Positions 44,280-56,119 of a stretch of 64,000 nucleotides of DNA are shown here, one piece after another. The position numbers and the translations under genes were made by a program. The notes below the pieces were generated by a model. That model ran no database searches. It was not told where the DNA came from and saw only the letters and a program-made list of their open reading frames with translations. Within the stretch, counting starts at the first letter, position 1, and each line of letters opens with the position of its first letter. This stretch comes from Rana temporaria (taxonomy: Eukaryota > Chordata > Amphibia > Anura > Ranidae): positions 514,370,695 through 514,434,694 of the forward strand of contig NC_053490.1 of the NCBI RefSeq assembly GCF_905171775.1, read 5' to 3'.

Positions 44280-45214
44280 ATATCGGATGTTTCATTGGCT
44301 GGCACGGAGATACTTCCCCCCTCATACCATTTCTGTTTTTTTATTTATTTATTTATTTATTTATTTTTCTCTCTTCTTTTGATTTACTACGTTTATTTTC
44401 CTTGCTTAATTTATAGCAAAAGGTTTGAGATATCTGTATCTTTGACACGTGGTCCCAATACCAAGCCTGATATCCTTTATATTGGGAATGGTGTTGGGCC
44501 TCTGAAATTCGTTTTATTTTATTCATTTTTTAGATGATAATACTGTTCTATTTTTCCACACATTTAATTGTTCAATGACTGCCTTGGATTTCGTTGGCCT
44601 TGACATGAGTTTTGTTATCTGACTTCTGATTGATTGGCATACTACTGTGTGCGACGAATGGTGAAATCTACTGAGAATTCTACATTGTATACGTAGACTA
44701 CCACCATATACATTACAGTTGAGGGTATAATTCTGTGTATGTTTTATACTGCTCTTGATAATATGGCTTACTTACTAATATGGCTTATTCGTTACATTTT
44801 GTTGTGTGAAGATTGAAAATGCCTTAATAAAAATATTGAAACAAGATTATGTTATTTCTTTCTACTGAGAGGTCTTTATATAAATCGGGGCGACTTGCAT
44901 TGACTTCAATACAAAGTCGTGCCGCCCCTGTGTGAACCGGCTCTAAGTCTATACCTAGGGAGCAAAAACAGAAACCAGCTATTTTGGTAAACAGGTTCCC
45001 CTGTGCCTTGGTGATTTTTAGGTTTAGGTGTTCATCACAAGCTCTGACAGGCCTGTAACCACCGAAAACGTAGGGGTCTCACATAATCAAGTGGACGTGT
45101 GTTTTCTGTTGTGGCCCTTAGGTCGAGGAGTGTGAAGCCAGAGCAATGGAACAGGGATTTTGCACTCTCCATCACTGGAATCTATGTACAGTAGGTCCCA
45201 GTGAATGTACTGGC

Positions 45215-46206
45215 TTAACTTGCCGACAGTTGCACGAGCATTTACGTCGGCAGAATGGCAGGACTGCGCAGAGGGACGTACCTGTACCGGGCGCACGTGT
45301 CGGCTGCGGCGCACATGCGCCCATGCCACGGACCCCATGGTCGTGCCCACCGGACCTGCAGACTTGATGTCAAGCCGGTGTCCCGCGATCGTGTCACGGA
45401 GCTGCAGAACAGAGAGATGCCTGTGTAAACAAGGCATTTCCTTGTTCTGCCTTGTGACAAAACACTGATCTACTGCTCCCTGTCATCGGAAGCAGCAATC
45501 AGTGTCGTGTCACTTGTAGCCCAGCCCCCACACAGTTAGAATCACTCCCTAGGACACAATTAACCCCTTCCTTACCCCCTGGTGGTTAACCCCTTCCCTG
45601 CCAGTGTCATTTACACAGTAATCAGTGCATTTTTATAGCACTAATCGTTGTATAAATGACAATTGTCCGAAAACAGCGTCAAAAGTGTCAGATGTGTCCA
45701 CAATAATGTCGCAGTCATGATAAAAATCGCTGATCGCCGCCATTTCTAATAAAACAATATATTAATAAAAATGCCATAAAACTCTCCACTATTTTGTAGG
45801 CGCTATAACTTTTGTGCAAACCAGTCAATATACGCTTATTGCGATTTTTTTTTTTTTTTACCAAAAATATGTAAAAAGAACAAATATTGGCCTAAACTGA
45901 GGGGAAAAAAAAGTTTTTTGATATATATATTTTTGGGGGATATTTATTATAGCAAAAAGTAAAAAATATTGCTTTTTTTTTCAAAATTGACGCTATTTAT
46001 TTGTTTATAGCGCAAAAAATAAAAACCGCAGAGGTGATCAAATACCACCAGAAGAAAGCTCTATTTGTAAGAAAAAAAGGATGTCAATTTTGTTTGGGAG
46101 CCACGTCGCACGACCGCGCAATTGGCAGTTAAAGCGACGCAGTGCCGAATCGCAAAAAATGGCCCGGTCATTAGGCAGCCAAATCCTCCGGGGCTGAAGT
46201 GGTTAA
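45215..46206. mobile_element. TTAA-site non-autonomous DNA transposon, complete
   Basis: TTAA at 45215-45218 and 46203-46206, ends ACTTGCCGACAG and GAAGTGG. The interior blocks are those of the family, including CTCTATTTGT near 46058 and CACGACCGCGCAATTG. Confidence 0.78.
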
Positions 46207-46651
46207 CAACCCACAGCTAAGGATGCACTACAAGCATAACAGACTCCCCAGGACAGAAATATGAGAGAGTTCTTTGCTGATCTGTTTTTGGAGGAACATG
46301 GTCTGAGGCTATCATTTTCATCCTTCTTTTTTCTACATGGAATATTCATATGTTTATTCGGTGTCCTAAACAGTGGCATGACTAAGCATGAGCCTGTATC
46401 TTCTGCCAAGTGCCCCGTCTCTGACCTTCAATTTCTGTATTACTTCATACTGTATCCCATGTACAGTTTCCACTTTCCCTGCTCCTCCATATCTCTCCGC
46501 ATAAGCCAAGCAATCAATGCTTTGGAGTGCGCCCAAGCCAAAACTTTTATTTTTAATAGAGTGTTGAAGACCGTGGTCAGGTTTTTGCCGCCCAGGGTCT
46601 CATTGAGGAGATTAATCCTCAAAAAAAAATTTTTTGGGCTGTACGTATTCT
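46207..46651. other. Intronic spacer between two TTAA-site elements
   Basis: About 445 bp with no recognised repeat, and an open frame from 46261 that runs on into the next element. No exon signals supported it. Confidence 0.4.
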
Positions 46652-47686
46652 TTAACCACTTCCCGACATCCGTACGACTATATACAGCCGCAGGGTGGTT
46701 CTACTTCTCTGGGGCGCCGTCATTTGACGTCCGCCCCTTTCCGCGTTCCCCGTGCGCGCTCCCGAGCGCGCAGTGGGGAACTTCTGTGCTGGCCGTGTCC
46801 TTTGGACACAGCCAATCACAGATCGCCGTGAACGGCCAATCGGAGTGGCCGTTTGCTAGGCGATCTGTGCGGCCAATGAGAGATGATCTCATATGTTTAC
46901 ATATGAGATAATTTCTCATTCCCGGCTCTCGCAGACAGCGGTGCTGTCAGGGAGAGAGGAGACGGATCTGTGTCTCTTGTACATAGAGACACAGATCGGT
47001 CACCTCCCCCAGTCACCCCCCTTCCCCCACAGTTAGAACACTATATAGGACACACATTTAACCCCTTCCTCACCCCCTAGTGTTAACCCCTTCCCTGCCA
47101 GTCACATTTATACAGTAATTAGTGCATATTTATAGCACTGATTGCAGTATAAATGTGAATGGTGCCAAAAATGTGTCAAAAGTGTCCGATGTGTCCGCCA
47201 TAATGTCGCAGTCGCAATAAAAATCGCAGATCGCCGCCATTACTAGTAAAAAAAAAAATAATAAAAAATAATAATTCTGTCCCTTATTTTGTAGGCGCTA
47301 TAACTTTTGCGCAAACCAGTCGCTTATTGCGATTTTTTTTTTTTACTTAAAATATGTAGAATACGTATCGGCCTAGACTGAGGATAAAAAAAATATATTT
47401 TTTTTTAAATTGAGCTATTTATTGTAGCAACAAGTAAAAACAATTTTATTTTTATTTTTTCAAAATTGTCGCTCTATTTTTGTTTATAGCGCAAAAAATT
47501 AAAACCGCAGAGGTGATCAGATACCACCAAAAGAAAGCTCTATTTGTGGGAAAAAAAGGACGTCAATTTTGTTTGGGAGCCACGTCGCACGACCGCGCAA
47601 TTGTCAGTTAAAGCGACGCAGTGCCGAATCGCAAAAAGTCCTCTGGGCAGGAAGGGGGTTTAAGTGCCCAGTAAGGAAGTGGTTAA
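46652..47686. mobile_element. TTAA-site non-autonomous DNA transposon, complete
   Basis: TTAA at 46652-46655 and 47683-47686; the inverted ends CCACTTCC and GGAAGTGG are perfect. 1035 bp. This is the best-defined member of the family in the window. Confidence 0.85.
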
Positions 47687-47778
47687 AATGTGTTCTTGCA
47701 GCTGCAATCTTATGCAATTGTGTTGTTGGAAGTTATCTCCTATTCCATACTGCTTCCTGGAGCATCAAAAAGGTGTTA

Positions 47779-49363
47779 TGCTGCGTACTCACGACCGTTT
47801 TTAATGTCTATGTTTTTCTCAACGTGATTCTTGTCAAGCTTGCCTTGCCTACACACGATCGCGAAAAAAAAAAAATACTGGAGCAAAGTACGGTGACGTA
47901 CAACACGTACGACGGCACTATAAGGGGGAAGTTCCATTCAGATGGCGCCACCCTTTGGGCTGCTTTTGCTGATTTCGTGTTAGTAAAAGTTTGGTGAGAT
48001 ACGATTCGCGCTTTTCAGTGTTTCATGCTTTTCTGTCTGTTACAGCGTGACAAATGTGCTATTGTAGCTGGCCAGCTAGAACCTGTCCTAGGTAGCTAAT
48101 ATAACCTACATGTATATACAGCTAAACCTGCTAAGAACCTAAATGTAGTGCACATGTTTATATGTGAGAGACAAAAGCAAAGTTATTCACTGTGATTTTA
48201 TGCTTGAATGTCATAATAGTTGTATGTTGTGTTCACAGAAGCAAAAGGAAAAATATGCCTTTAAGAATTGTTTATTTATATCACAGTGAAGGTAAGCTCA
48301 TTACACAGTAGAATTCATACCAGAAAGCATAGAGTTAAGCTTTTGTGACTCATCAGGAGTCTTTGCCCAATCACAGCTAATCTCACATTGAGCAGAGTAT
48401 TGACCTATCACAGCCACCTAATACTGTACATGTGCTGCATTCATTCCACATGAAGACAGAGAGCAGACATACAGAGTTCAGTTTAATGGAAGCAAGGGCC
48501 TAAATAGGTATGTTACACAAGTTATATATGTTCCTATTGTAAATAGTGTGATCAGAACTGTATACTAATCTAGTTGTGTGTTCACTTACTAAGCCATCGA
48601 ACTAAGTCCATTCAGTCATTCAAACAAAGTCATCTAACCGCCCTAACTGTAGTTCCACCGAACTAAGTCACATCCATCCATCCACTTTAACAAGCTAACC
48701 AAACTAAAGCAACCCTGCAAACCAAGTTGCAAACCACAGTCATACCTTTCAGAGAAATCTGAGAATGCCTTGATAACTTACAGAGAGAGAGAGAGAGAGT
48801 ATAAATACTGAAGAAGAAATATATCCACCATTTTATGTTAAATGAAAAGATTGAATATTTGAACCGCCATTTTCTGTTATACTTATTCAACACGTGTTTG
48901 TACATGGACTGACTGCTGCAAAGCAGCAGTGTTATCTATGAAGAAAAGTTAATAAAGAAGTTATTTAAGCATTTGGTGTGCTCTTTAAACCTTACTGCTT
49001 CCATAGAACGGCAATAGAGGAATTTCAGAGTAATAGACAGTCTTGTTGGACTGAAAAGTCAGAGATATCACAATTCTTCTAATGCCACAGCTCATGAGGC
49101 ACTTTATAGTGTTGCGCCTGCCACAGCTATCTCCATTACGAACGCTAGTTTTACCAGAACGAGTGCTCCCGTCTCATAACTTGCTTCTGAGAATGCACGT
49201 TTTTTCCCCTCATTAAAGCCTAAATAGAGCATGTTCTAAATTTTTTATATCCATTTTTCATGTCGAGAAAAATGCTCTGGAGCCTACACACGATCGTTTT
49301 TAATGACCAATTTAAAAAATGGCATTTTTCACGTCATGAAAAACGGTCGTGTGTACGTGGCAT
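47779..49363. mobile_element. MITE with ATGCNGCGTAC ends, split by a solo LTR
   Basis: Inverted ends ATGCTGCGTACTCACGACCG and CGGTCGTGTGTACGTGGCAT. The interior (GATGGCGCCACCCTTTGGGCT block) matches copies at 56120-57203 and 60977-62303. A 1063-bp LTR interrupts it at 48063. Confidence 0.82.
48063..49125 (+). repeat. Solo LTR, 1063 bp, with 5-bp duplication
   Basis: TGTAGCTGG ... CTGCCACA is bounded by GCTAT at 48058-48062 and 49126-49130. In the uninterrupted MITE copy at 56120 the site reads GTGCTATCTCC, which confirms the insertion. AATAAA at about 48950 marks R/U5. The interior does not match the Gypsy LTRs above, so this is a different LTR family; endogenous retrovirus or other Gypsy lineage cannot be decided. 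Confidence 0.88.
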
Positions 49364-51056
49364 TAGATCGGGGTTTCTCAACCATGGTTTCATGGAACCC
49401 AAGGCTTCCTCCAGAGGTTACTAGGGGTTCCTTGAGCAATGAGCAATTTCTGCCTCTCAGATAAATTCCCACTGACGCTATTCATGTTTTTAGGTCTCTG
49501 TATATAAAGGGGTAATTCTTCCCAATGACCATAAGTGTAGGGAACATTCTTCCCAAAGACCATCACACTAATGTATCATGAGTTATAGATATATTTTTAG
49601 CAGGGGTTTCCTGAGACCAAAAAGTTATTTTAAGGGTTCCTCTTTGTTGAAAAGGTTTAAAAGGCTGTGTTAGATGGCACAGGGCAAACATAAGGGGGTC
49701 AGGAGGCAGCTGCCCTGGGAGCGATGTACCCTCTCTGATGCCATAGCCATTTCAGTACTGGGTACAGCTCCATTAGGCATCACAATGGGCCTTTGTAGAT
49801 CCAATGCCTCCCTTGAACGAAGCAGAGTAGCAGCAGACTTGCCAGTCTGGGCGCCCACCAAGGAAGTGAGGTCCTGTACTTATTCTTCCCTGCTCGGAGA
49901 GACACATAAAGTTTCCCTTCCCAAAAAAACGCCCATACTGATAGCAAGGGGAGGAATATTTCTAGCATTCAGCCCTCTTTCAAGACCCTGTTCCCCACAG
50001 TTTCCTTTAGTTCCCTCCAGAACATTCACCCCACCACAGTACCACCTAGACTGCTTCAGATTCCTCTAACCCCTTCTAGGATGAATAAAACATGTTGCCT
50101 ACACACAAACATGTAAGGGGAAATAGCGTGTGAATGGCTGAGTGTTGGCACCAAAGATTACAACTTCCTACCCTGCTTCTTCTTGATAGAACACCCCCCC
50201 CCCTTGAAGCTCTAAACCTCCACCATCTTTTTCCCAAATCCTTGCCAGAGGCCTTTCCACCACATCCCATGACCATAAACCTTTATTCCAAAGAAAGGAA
50301 TGTCTCCCCAAAAGAAATATAGAAATACAGTTGCTGCATGTGATGGGAGGGCCCATGAAACCCAGAATCCCTTGGAAAGGTTGGGAAAACCTTGTTTCAC
50401 CTCCCCATGATGCACCTCTTACGTCTAGGTTACACAGTGTCCATTAGGGGCACAGGGTGACTTAGAAAATATGTCTTGGATTACTTAAAATGGGACAGTG
50501 ATATTTATCCATGATATCTCCTAGGATATACATAAACACTATTCTTGGTTTGTTTGATTCTGAACTCAACATGTTCGTTGAGAGAGCTGATCACATTGGC
50601 CTCTGTACAATGTAGGAGACGGGCCGAATCCTACTGGAGCTCCTGCTATTGTGTGAAGGTGTCCTGTGTTTATACTTATGATAATGTATAATGTACTGTG
50701 TGAAGCTCGGTGACAACAAGTTTGACCTGTAGTGATTAATCACAACAATGGCCAGGAGGGCACAGAGTCACATCGGCTGCTTTAAGGGATTAGTTAATTA
50801 GCTCATGTTAATTAGGTTTCTGGTTACAGGTGTATTGTTAGAGTAATATGAGCAGGCGAGGGGAACCTCCTCTTCAACTGTATATAAGACTTGTATTCTT
50901 ATCTGATTTAAAGAAAAGAAAAAACGTGAGCAAAAATGCAAAATGCACAGCAAAAACCATTGCAGAAACGAATCAAAAGCAAACTGCATAGGCATGAACC
51001 GAGCCATAGGGTAATTGAAAACACACCTAGCTGCATGCACCATATCACTCATTTAC
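49364..51056. other. Intronic sequence just downstream of SH3BGR exon 51057-51137
   Basis: No repeat family recognised with confidence. 49600-50420 has a few open frames on both strands with no splice signals or domain I recognise. Confidence 0.4.
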
Positions 51057-51137
51057 CTTTGCAGATTTAGGTGGAGCCAAACCAAAAAATACATAGATTT
51101 CATTCCCTTCTTTGGCATCAAAAAAAGATTCAAAGTC
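51057..51137 (-). CDS. SH3BGR: SH3BGR, domain exon (81 bp)
   Basis: The minus strand reads CTATTTTCAG, then 81 bases, then GTAAAT. The 27 codons start DFESFFDAKEGNE and end with FFGLAPPKSAK, matching the end of the SH3BGR/SH3BGRL thioredoxin-like domain (D-x-F-FF-x-A-x-E-N ... FLGLAPP). Phase 0 at both ends, directly continuing exon 59350-59535, which ends in EEQYCG. The domain is a small glutaredoxin-like fold without the redox CxxC; SH3BGR is a muscle-enriched cytosolic protein. Identification is firm. Confidence 0.92.
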
Positions 51138-51275
51138 CTGAAAATAGACAATATCATAGATCAATGGGTATAATATTCGACAAATAACATAATTTCTCAT
51201 ACAGCAGAAATTTGTAATAACATTCATGAGAAAGTTTAATGCAAAAAATAGATTAGAAGAAGGCTATTGTTTCAC

Positions 51276-51558
51276 CAGGGCTTTTTTTTCTGGGGGAACT
51301 TGGGGGAACTCAGTTCCACCACCTTTGGCTCAGACCCTTTGGTGCCTGCTCACTACAATCACTTGTAAACACAGAAGTCTGGTTTCTGTGTGTACAAGTG
51401 ACAGCTCGGCACTCTTTGTGTAACCCCCTGAACTTTGCACTCTGTATGTAATGCAATTCTGGTATTTAATGCCTCTTTACGACCCTTCTACTGTTTTTGA
51501 AATCTGAACAGGGTCGTGGTTGAGTTCCTGCACCTATTTTCTGAGAAAAAAAGCTCTG
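51276..51558. mobile_element. hAT MITE, 283 bp, with 8-bp duplication
   Basis: Same family as 37533-37814. TGTTTCAC is duplicated at 51268-51275 and 51559-51566. It lies in the intron 138 bp from the exon at 51057-51137. Confidence 0.9.
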
Positions 51559-51566
51559 TGTTTCAC

Positions 51567-52205
51567 AAAATATAATCCTATATACTGTAAGTAAACAATC
51601 AACTGGATTTTTTCTGCAATCAATTGCCCAACTTGGTATCAAGTAAAGAATGATGGACTGTAACGTTTGATCATTATCATCTTGATCTATTTTTGTAATG
51701 GTGTTCAGATAGCCATAACTGTTAGGCCCTTTTGACACAGGCTGTCCGATCAGTTCCACCTGTCAGTTTTTCAGGACCCTCCATTCACCCCTATAGAGCG
51801 GCGGATGTCAGCGGTGACATGTCCACTGACTTCTGCCGCTATCCGATCCTGTCCACAAAATCCAGCCAGATGGTGGTCCTATTTAACATCTATCTGGCGG
51901 ATTAAATCGGACAAAAATGGACAGGCGGTCCATTTTCACCCGATTTTCCCCTAGCGATCAGGACTGTGTCCATCTCCGATCTGAACAGTGAACGGACACG
52001 GACCTGTCATCCACCTGCTCAACAGAGATCAGTGGAGTGATCCCACAAAACCGAGGCGCCCCCGCTACCCCTGCAGGAGACGTTTAAGTATGTTTGTTGT
52101 GTACTCTGCCTCCCAGCTCCAATAACAGCCTCTGTCCCTCTTGGAAAACCTGTCAATAGTGTAACCAATGAGAAACCCACACATTATGATAACACACAAA
52201 TTGTC
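51567..52205. other. Intronic sequence without a recognisable gene
   Basis: Includes a block at about 51724-52025 rich in CATTTTCACCCGATT-type and GGACAGG motifs that may be another MITE; ends not resolved. Confidence 0.35.
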
Positions 52206-53250
52206 TGTAGCGCCTGTGTACTTTCTGTACAGTTGCTATTCTAAATTTAAAGGGGGATGAGAGAGTTAGTTGGCTCTCATCCAGTTGATTTGGCTAAATT
52301 GGGCCTCTGCTTTGGCTGGGTTGTACTGTGGGTCCATTCTGTTGTTTCCGGGGTGCTATACCACCCCAGAGCGACAGGTGCCTCTTGCCAGCAGCCAATG
52401 GGGAGGGAGTTTCCATCGCGGGGCATGCTGGGGGAGGGTACTTCTGGAGCAGACGCCATTAGGCGGGGTTCTTGTTCCGGGTGTGGCGCCCACCTTTAGG
52501 GTGACCACACGTCGCGGCTCCCCGGCGAGATGGCCTACCAGGCCGGGGTGCGCGTGTCACGAGGAGTTCCTGGTTTCCGGGACCATGTCGGCCCAGAAAA
52601 TTTAAAGCTGTGGCGGGGCCCCAGTATTCGACTGGGTCCCCAATTCTGAGAGGATCCCAAGCGAGAAAGCTGTTCGGTGGGGAGTCCGCCTGAGGAGAGC
52701 CAAGAGAGGCTGGCGATCCAACAGGGCCTAGACAATTCATCGGGGATCGAGGTAACCGGACACTGAGAGGTTGAATGTCAGCAACCTGTCAGTCGGTAAC
52801 CTGAAGAAAATAAAACCTGAAGGCGATTCTAACACAAATTCTACCAAGGAGGATTGTCTCCATGATCCAAGTTCTAGGGAAGGGTCTGTGGCAGACATCT
52901 TTTCCCTCAAAGTTCCGAGTGATACTCTGGCTGACAGGTCGGTGTGAGAGGCCTGTCCAGGTACACTATACCCACTCTGGCTGGAGTGGCGACGAAAGTA
53001 AAGTATCGTCGGAAGCAGGACTGTTTCCGTAACCTTAAGCCTGAATCTGCTATTGCTTCTCCTCACCCATCTTTTCTGTCTACCTCAAGTTTACTGTTTA
53101 CCGTGTTGGGTAAAATAAAAGCACAAGAAAAGACATCTGCTGTGTGGACATTCCATTTACTAAGGCTCTCATCATCTACCCTAGTCAATCACAGAGGTAA
53201 CACGCCATCCCAATCTATAACCAGCGGCTCCTTCAGGGGTGAGCGCTACA
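52206..53250 (+). repeat. Solo LTR of the Gypsy family, plus orientation
   Basis: Ends TGTAGCGC and GCGCTACA; poly(A) signal AATAAA at 53114-53119; the interior is the reverse complement of the LTRs at 15455, 19260 and 28657. No clear target duplication (TGTC versus TCCC), so it is older or one end is eroded. Confidence 0.83.
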
Positions 53251-54424
53251 TCCCTTTTAAATCTGCATTCGGATGAACAGCCTTGGAGCAGGGGTAGGCC
53301 CAGCCTTGGAGTCCTACTTTTAAAAACTACAAATTGAAAGATTTTTTGGGCAAGAGATGTGCAAAATGCTCCTTGCAGTTCTTTTTCCATGTGTACTGCA
53401 TGTCTACTCCTCCACGCCATACTATATGGCGTAGAGGAGGCGTGTGCAAGTGAAGGAATGAGTATTTCACTGTATTCCTACTAGATTAAAGGAACACTTA
53501 TTAATTGCTGTGCATTTCGGGTAAACAACAGAATTTTTTGATTGCTGACTGAAGCTCAACTGTTACCCATCTGCTACTCTGCTTGGCTTTATGCCTTTTG
53601 GTTATTGGCTCTGTCATGTTCTTGGTTTCATCCGCATGTCGACTCTGTACCTTGCTACCTATTAATAGTTGACAACCTTGGAATATTCTTGACCCTGCAC
53701 CTGTCTCCTGCCTGCTACTGCCATCTGTTGATGACTTTGGCTTGTTCCTGCACCTGTCTGCTGCTTGGCAGTACTACTTCCTGCCTGTTGATGACTCTGG
53801 TCTGTCTACAACTATGCTTCTACTACCAACCAATAGGCAATCATGTCTCATGTCACCACTACCTGCGACACTTGGACTGGAGGTGCAAGAGAATCTTCCT
53901 GAGCCATATTGGTCTCCATCAGGTACAGGATAGTTGCCATGTTGCAAAAAAAATTAACAATGGATTTTGGGGGATGTTATATTTTTACATAGTAACACTG
54001 GCCCAGCATTGACCAATGTAACTATGTACTGTATATACCATACCTGGTTGATGCCCCTGGAAGCAGGAAATCACTGAAGTAGACACCACTGCTCCAGTTA
54101 TCTACACTACGCTTCCGCGTTCCAAGATGAGCAGTTAGCCTGAGGCATTGTGAACACAGGAGGTTGGCAACTTAGCACAGGTGCCATTCAGAGAACACTT
54201 TGCATTGGCCCAAGTTGGACCAATGTAACTCAGTAAAAATATACCACCCCTGGAATTCTTCTTTAAATATTTTTTTGAAAAAGCAAAGATAACCTTTTGT
54301 ATGTAGAGCTGCTTGGTAATTTGGGCTCTCTGTTCTGCGCCTCAACTCCAAGTGCACTCTTAGCGCCCCAACAAACCTAATTGAATAAAAGTTATTGCAA
54401 ACACTTATAAGATAGATACCCTTA
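53251..54424. other. Intronic sequence without a recognisable gene
   Basis: 53530-53940 is a degenerate repeat of CTGTTGATGACTCTGG and CCTGCACCTGTCTGCTGC type, which generates a 156-codon open frame. I do not regard it as a gene. Confidence 0.45.
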
Positions 54425-55086
54425 GGCCCAGATTCTCATACATTTACGTTGCTCCTGGGCAGTGTAACGTATGTGATTTACATTACACCGCCGCAGGTTT
54501 ACAGGTTTACAGCCTGATTCTCAGAACACTTACCTGTAAACTTGCGGCGGTGTATCGTTAAATCGCTCGGCGCAAGCCCGCCCAATTCAAATGGGGCGGG
54601 CACCATTTAAATTAGGCGTGCTCCCACGCCGAGCGTACTGCGCATGCTCCGTCGGGTAAATTACCCGACGTGCATTGCGCTAAATGACGTCGCCCCGATG
54701 TCATTTGCTTAGACGTTTACGTAAATGGCGTCCAGCGCCATTCACGGACGTCTTACGCAAACGACTTGATTTTTTTTTAATTCGACGCGGGAACGACGGC
54801 CAGACTTAACATTGGTTGCCCCTCCTAATAGCAGGGGCAACCTTACGCGTCGCGTACGCTACGGAAACTACGTAAATTCTCAGCGTCGACCGCGCATATG
54901 TTCGGGAATCTCGCGTAATTACCTAATTTGCATAGACGACGGGGAAAACGACGCCTGTCAGATCTAATGGGTATCTATGCGTAACTGATTCTAAGAATCA
55001 GTCGCATAGATACCCGGGGGCCAGATGAGGAGTTACGACGGCGCAAATGGTGTTGCGCCGTCGTAACGCCTTTGAGAATCTGGGCC
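54425..55086. mobile_element. Palindromic MITE of the AGATTC-termini family, TTA duplication
   Basis: Ends GGCCCAGATTCTCA and TGAGAATCTGGGCC with TTA on both sides (54422-54424, 55087-55089). A 3-bp TTA target would fit the PIF/Harbinger type. Confidence 0.82.
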
Positions 55087-55089
55087 TTA

Positions 55090-56119
55090 AGCGGTAAATT
55101 AGCACCAGGAAATAGACATTGAGTGGTAAATTAACTCAATGTATTGGTAGGGGTTTGAGTAAATGGTGGTTTGAGCATAAATGGACACACAGAAAGTAGG
55201 TTCAGACACAGTCCGCTTGACAGTATAATCACTAAGCCAAGGTCATTTAGAATAGAGTTCTGTACCACTAGACTGGGATTAAATCATGAATAAGCAAAGT
55301 CAGCAATAAACAGTGCATCAACCGGCTTGCGTTACACTGTTAGTGTAGCGCCAGTCTTATGGGGCGGACTGAGCACAGAGGCAAATTAGTCTAGTGCCCC
55401 CATAAAGTGGCCGCACTGCTTCCGGTAAGGGGGTGGCCAGCATTCCGCAACTGGGGGGGGGGGGGGGGCAGTGCTTCTAATTTTGACTGTCCTATCATCC
55501 TTGACCACAAACCTTCCTCACTGTGCTATATGTTGTCTGCTGCACCATTGGCATGGTTATATCTTCTTAATCCTCTCCATAAAATTATCAGAAATTTGTG
55601 CTTAAAGTAGAACTATAGGCAACAATTTTTTTTTTCCATCTTTGGATAGAGTAAGGGAAAGTTATAGCCCTGGTCAGTTTATTTTTTACCATCCCTGTCC
55701 CATTGTAGAGATTTCTCTTCACTTCCTGCCCCATAGCCAAACAGGAAGTGAGAGGAAATCTATGCAAATTAAGGGACTCCATTGGCCCCCCAGGCCCTCA
55801 GAACTAGTGTCCCCAATTGAAATGTTCAGGGTGGGTCTTAAACAGCAAGGAGCGTGGCCTTAAAAGAAGGGGTGGATCATATTTAAATTAGGGGGTGCAC
55901 GAGTTTAGTCAGACCTAGGGCAGCACAAAACCTAAATACACTACTGCAATGCATATAAGCATTAACTGCAATGTGAATAATAATACTATAACTACTCCAG
56001 AGTGCACACTAGGAGAATGGCTATTATGTGGTGCCATGTCTCCTGAGAGGTATCCTTTAGCATATTCAATGGGTGAAGTTCTCTGTGTAGCAGCTGTTAA
56101 GGAACATTATTTAATCCTA
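55090..56119. other. Intronic sequence without a recognisable gene
   Basis: A G-rich run at 55454-55469 and unrecognised sequence. No exon seen. Confidence 0.35.

Larger units (their letters stand above)
41664..44886. mobile_element. Chimeric retroposon: antisense hammerhead segment joined to a 5'-truncated L1/Tx1 LINE
   Basis: GGGGCGACTTGC is duplicated at 41652-41663 and 44887-44898, so both parts entered together or the second entered within the first. Left part (about 41664-42320): minus-strand hammerhead retroposon with AATAAA at about 41768-41773. Right part (about 42325-44886): plus-strand LINE. Confidence 0.72.
41516..44944. mobile_element. Palindromic MITE (GTTCACAC ends) opened by the LINE insertion
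   Basis: The left part, 41516-41663, and the right part, 44887-44944, together resemble the MITE at 27907-28161. The intervening 3.2 kb is a single insertion. Confidence 0.78.

Noticed and set aside
46261..46911. 216-codon plus-strand frame
   Set aside because: Its second half runs into a TTAA-site element; no domain, no splice support.
53542..54012. 156-codon Cys/Leu-rich open frame
   Set aside because: Encoded by a degenerate CTG-rich repeat; no splice sites or recognisable domain.
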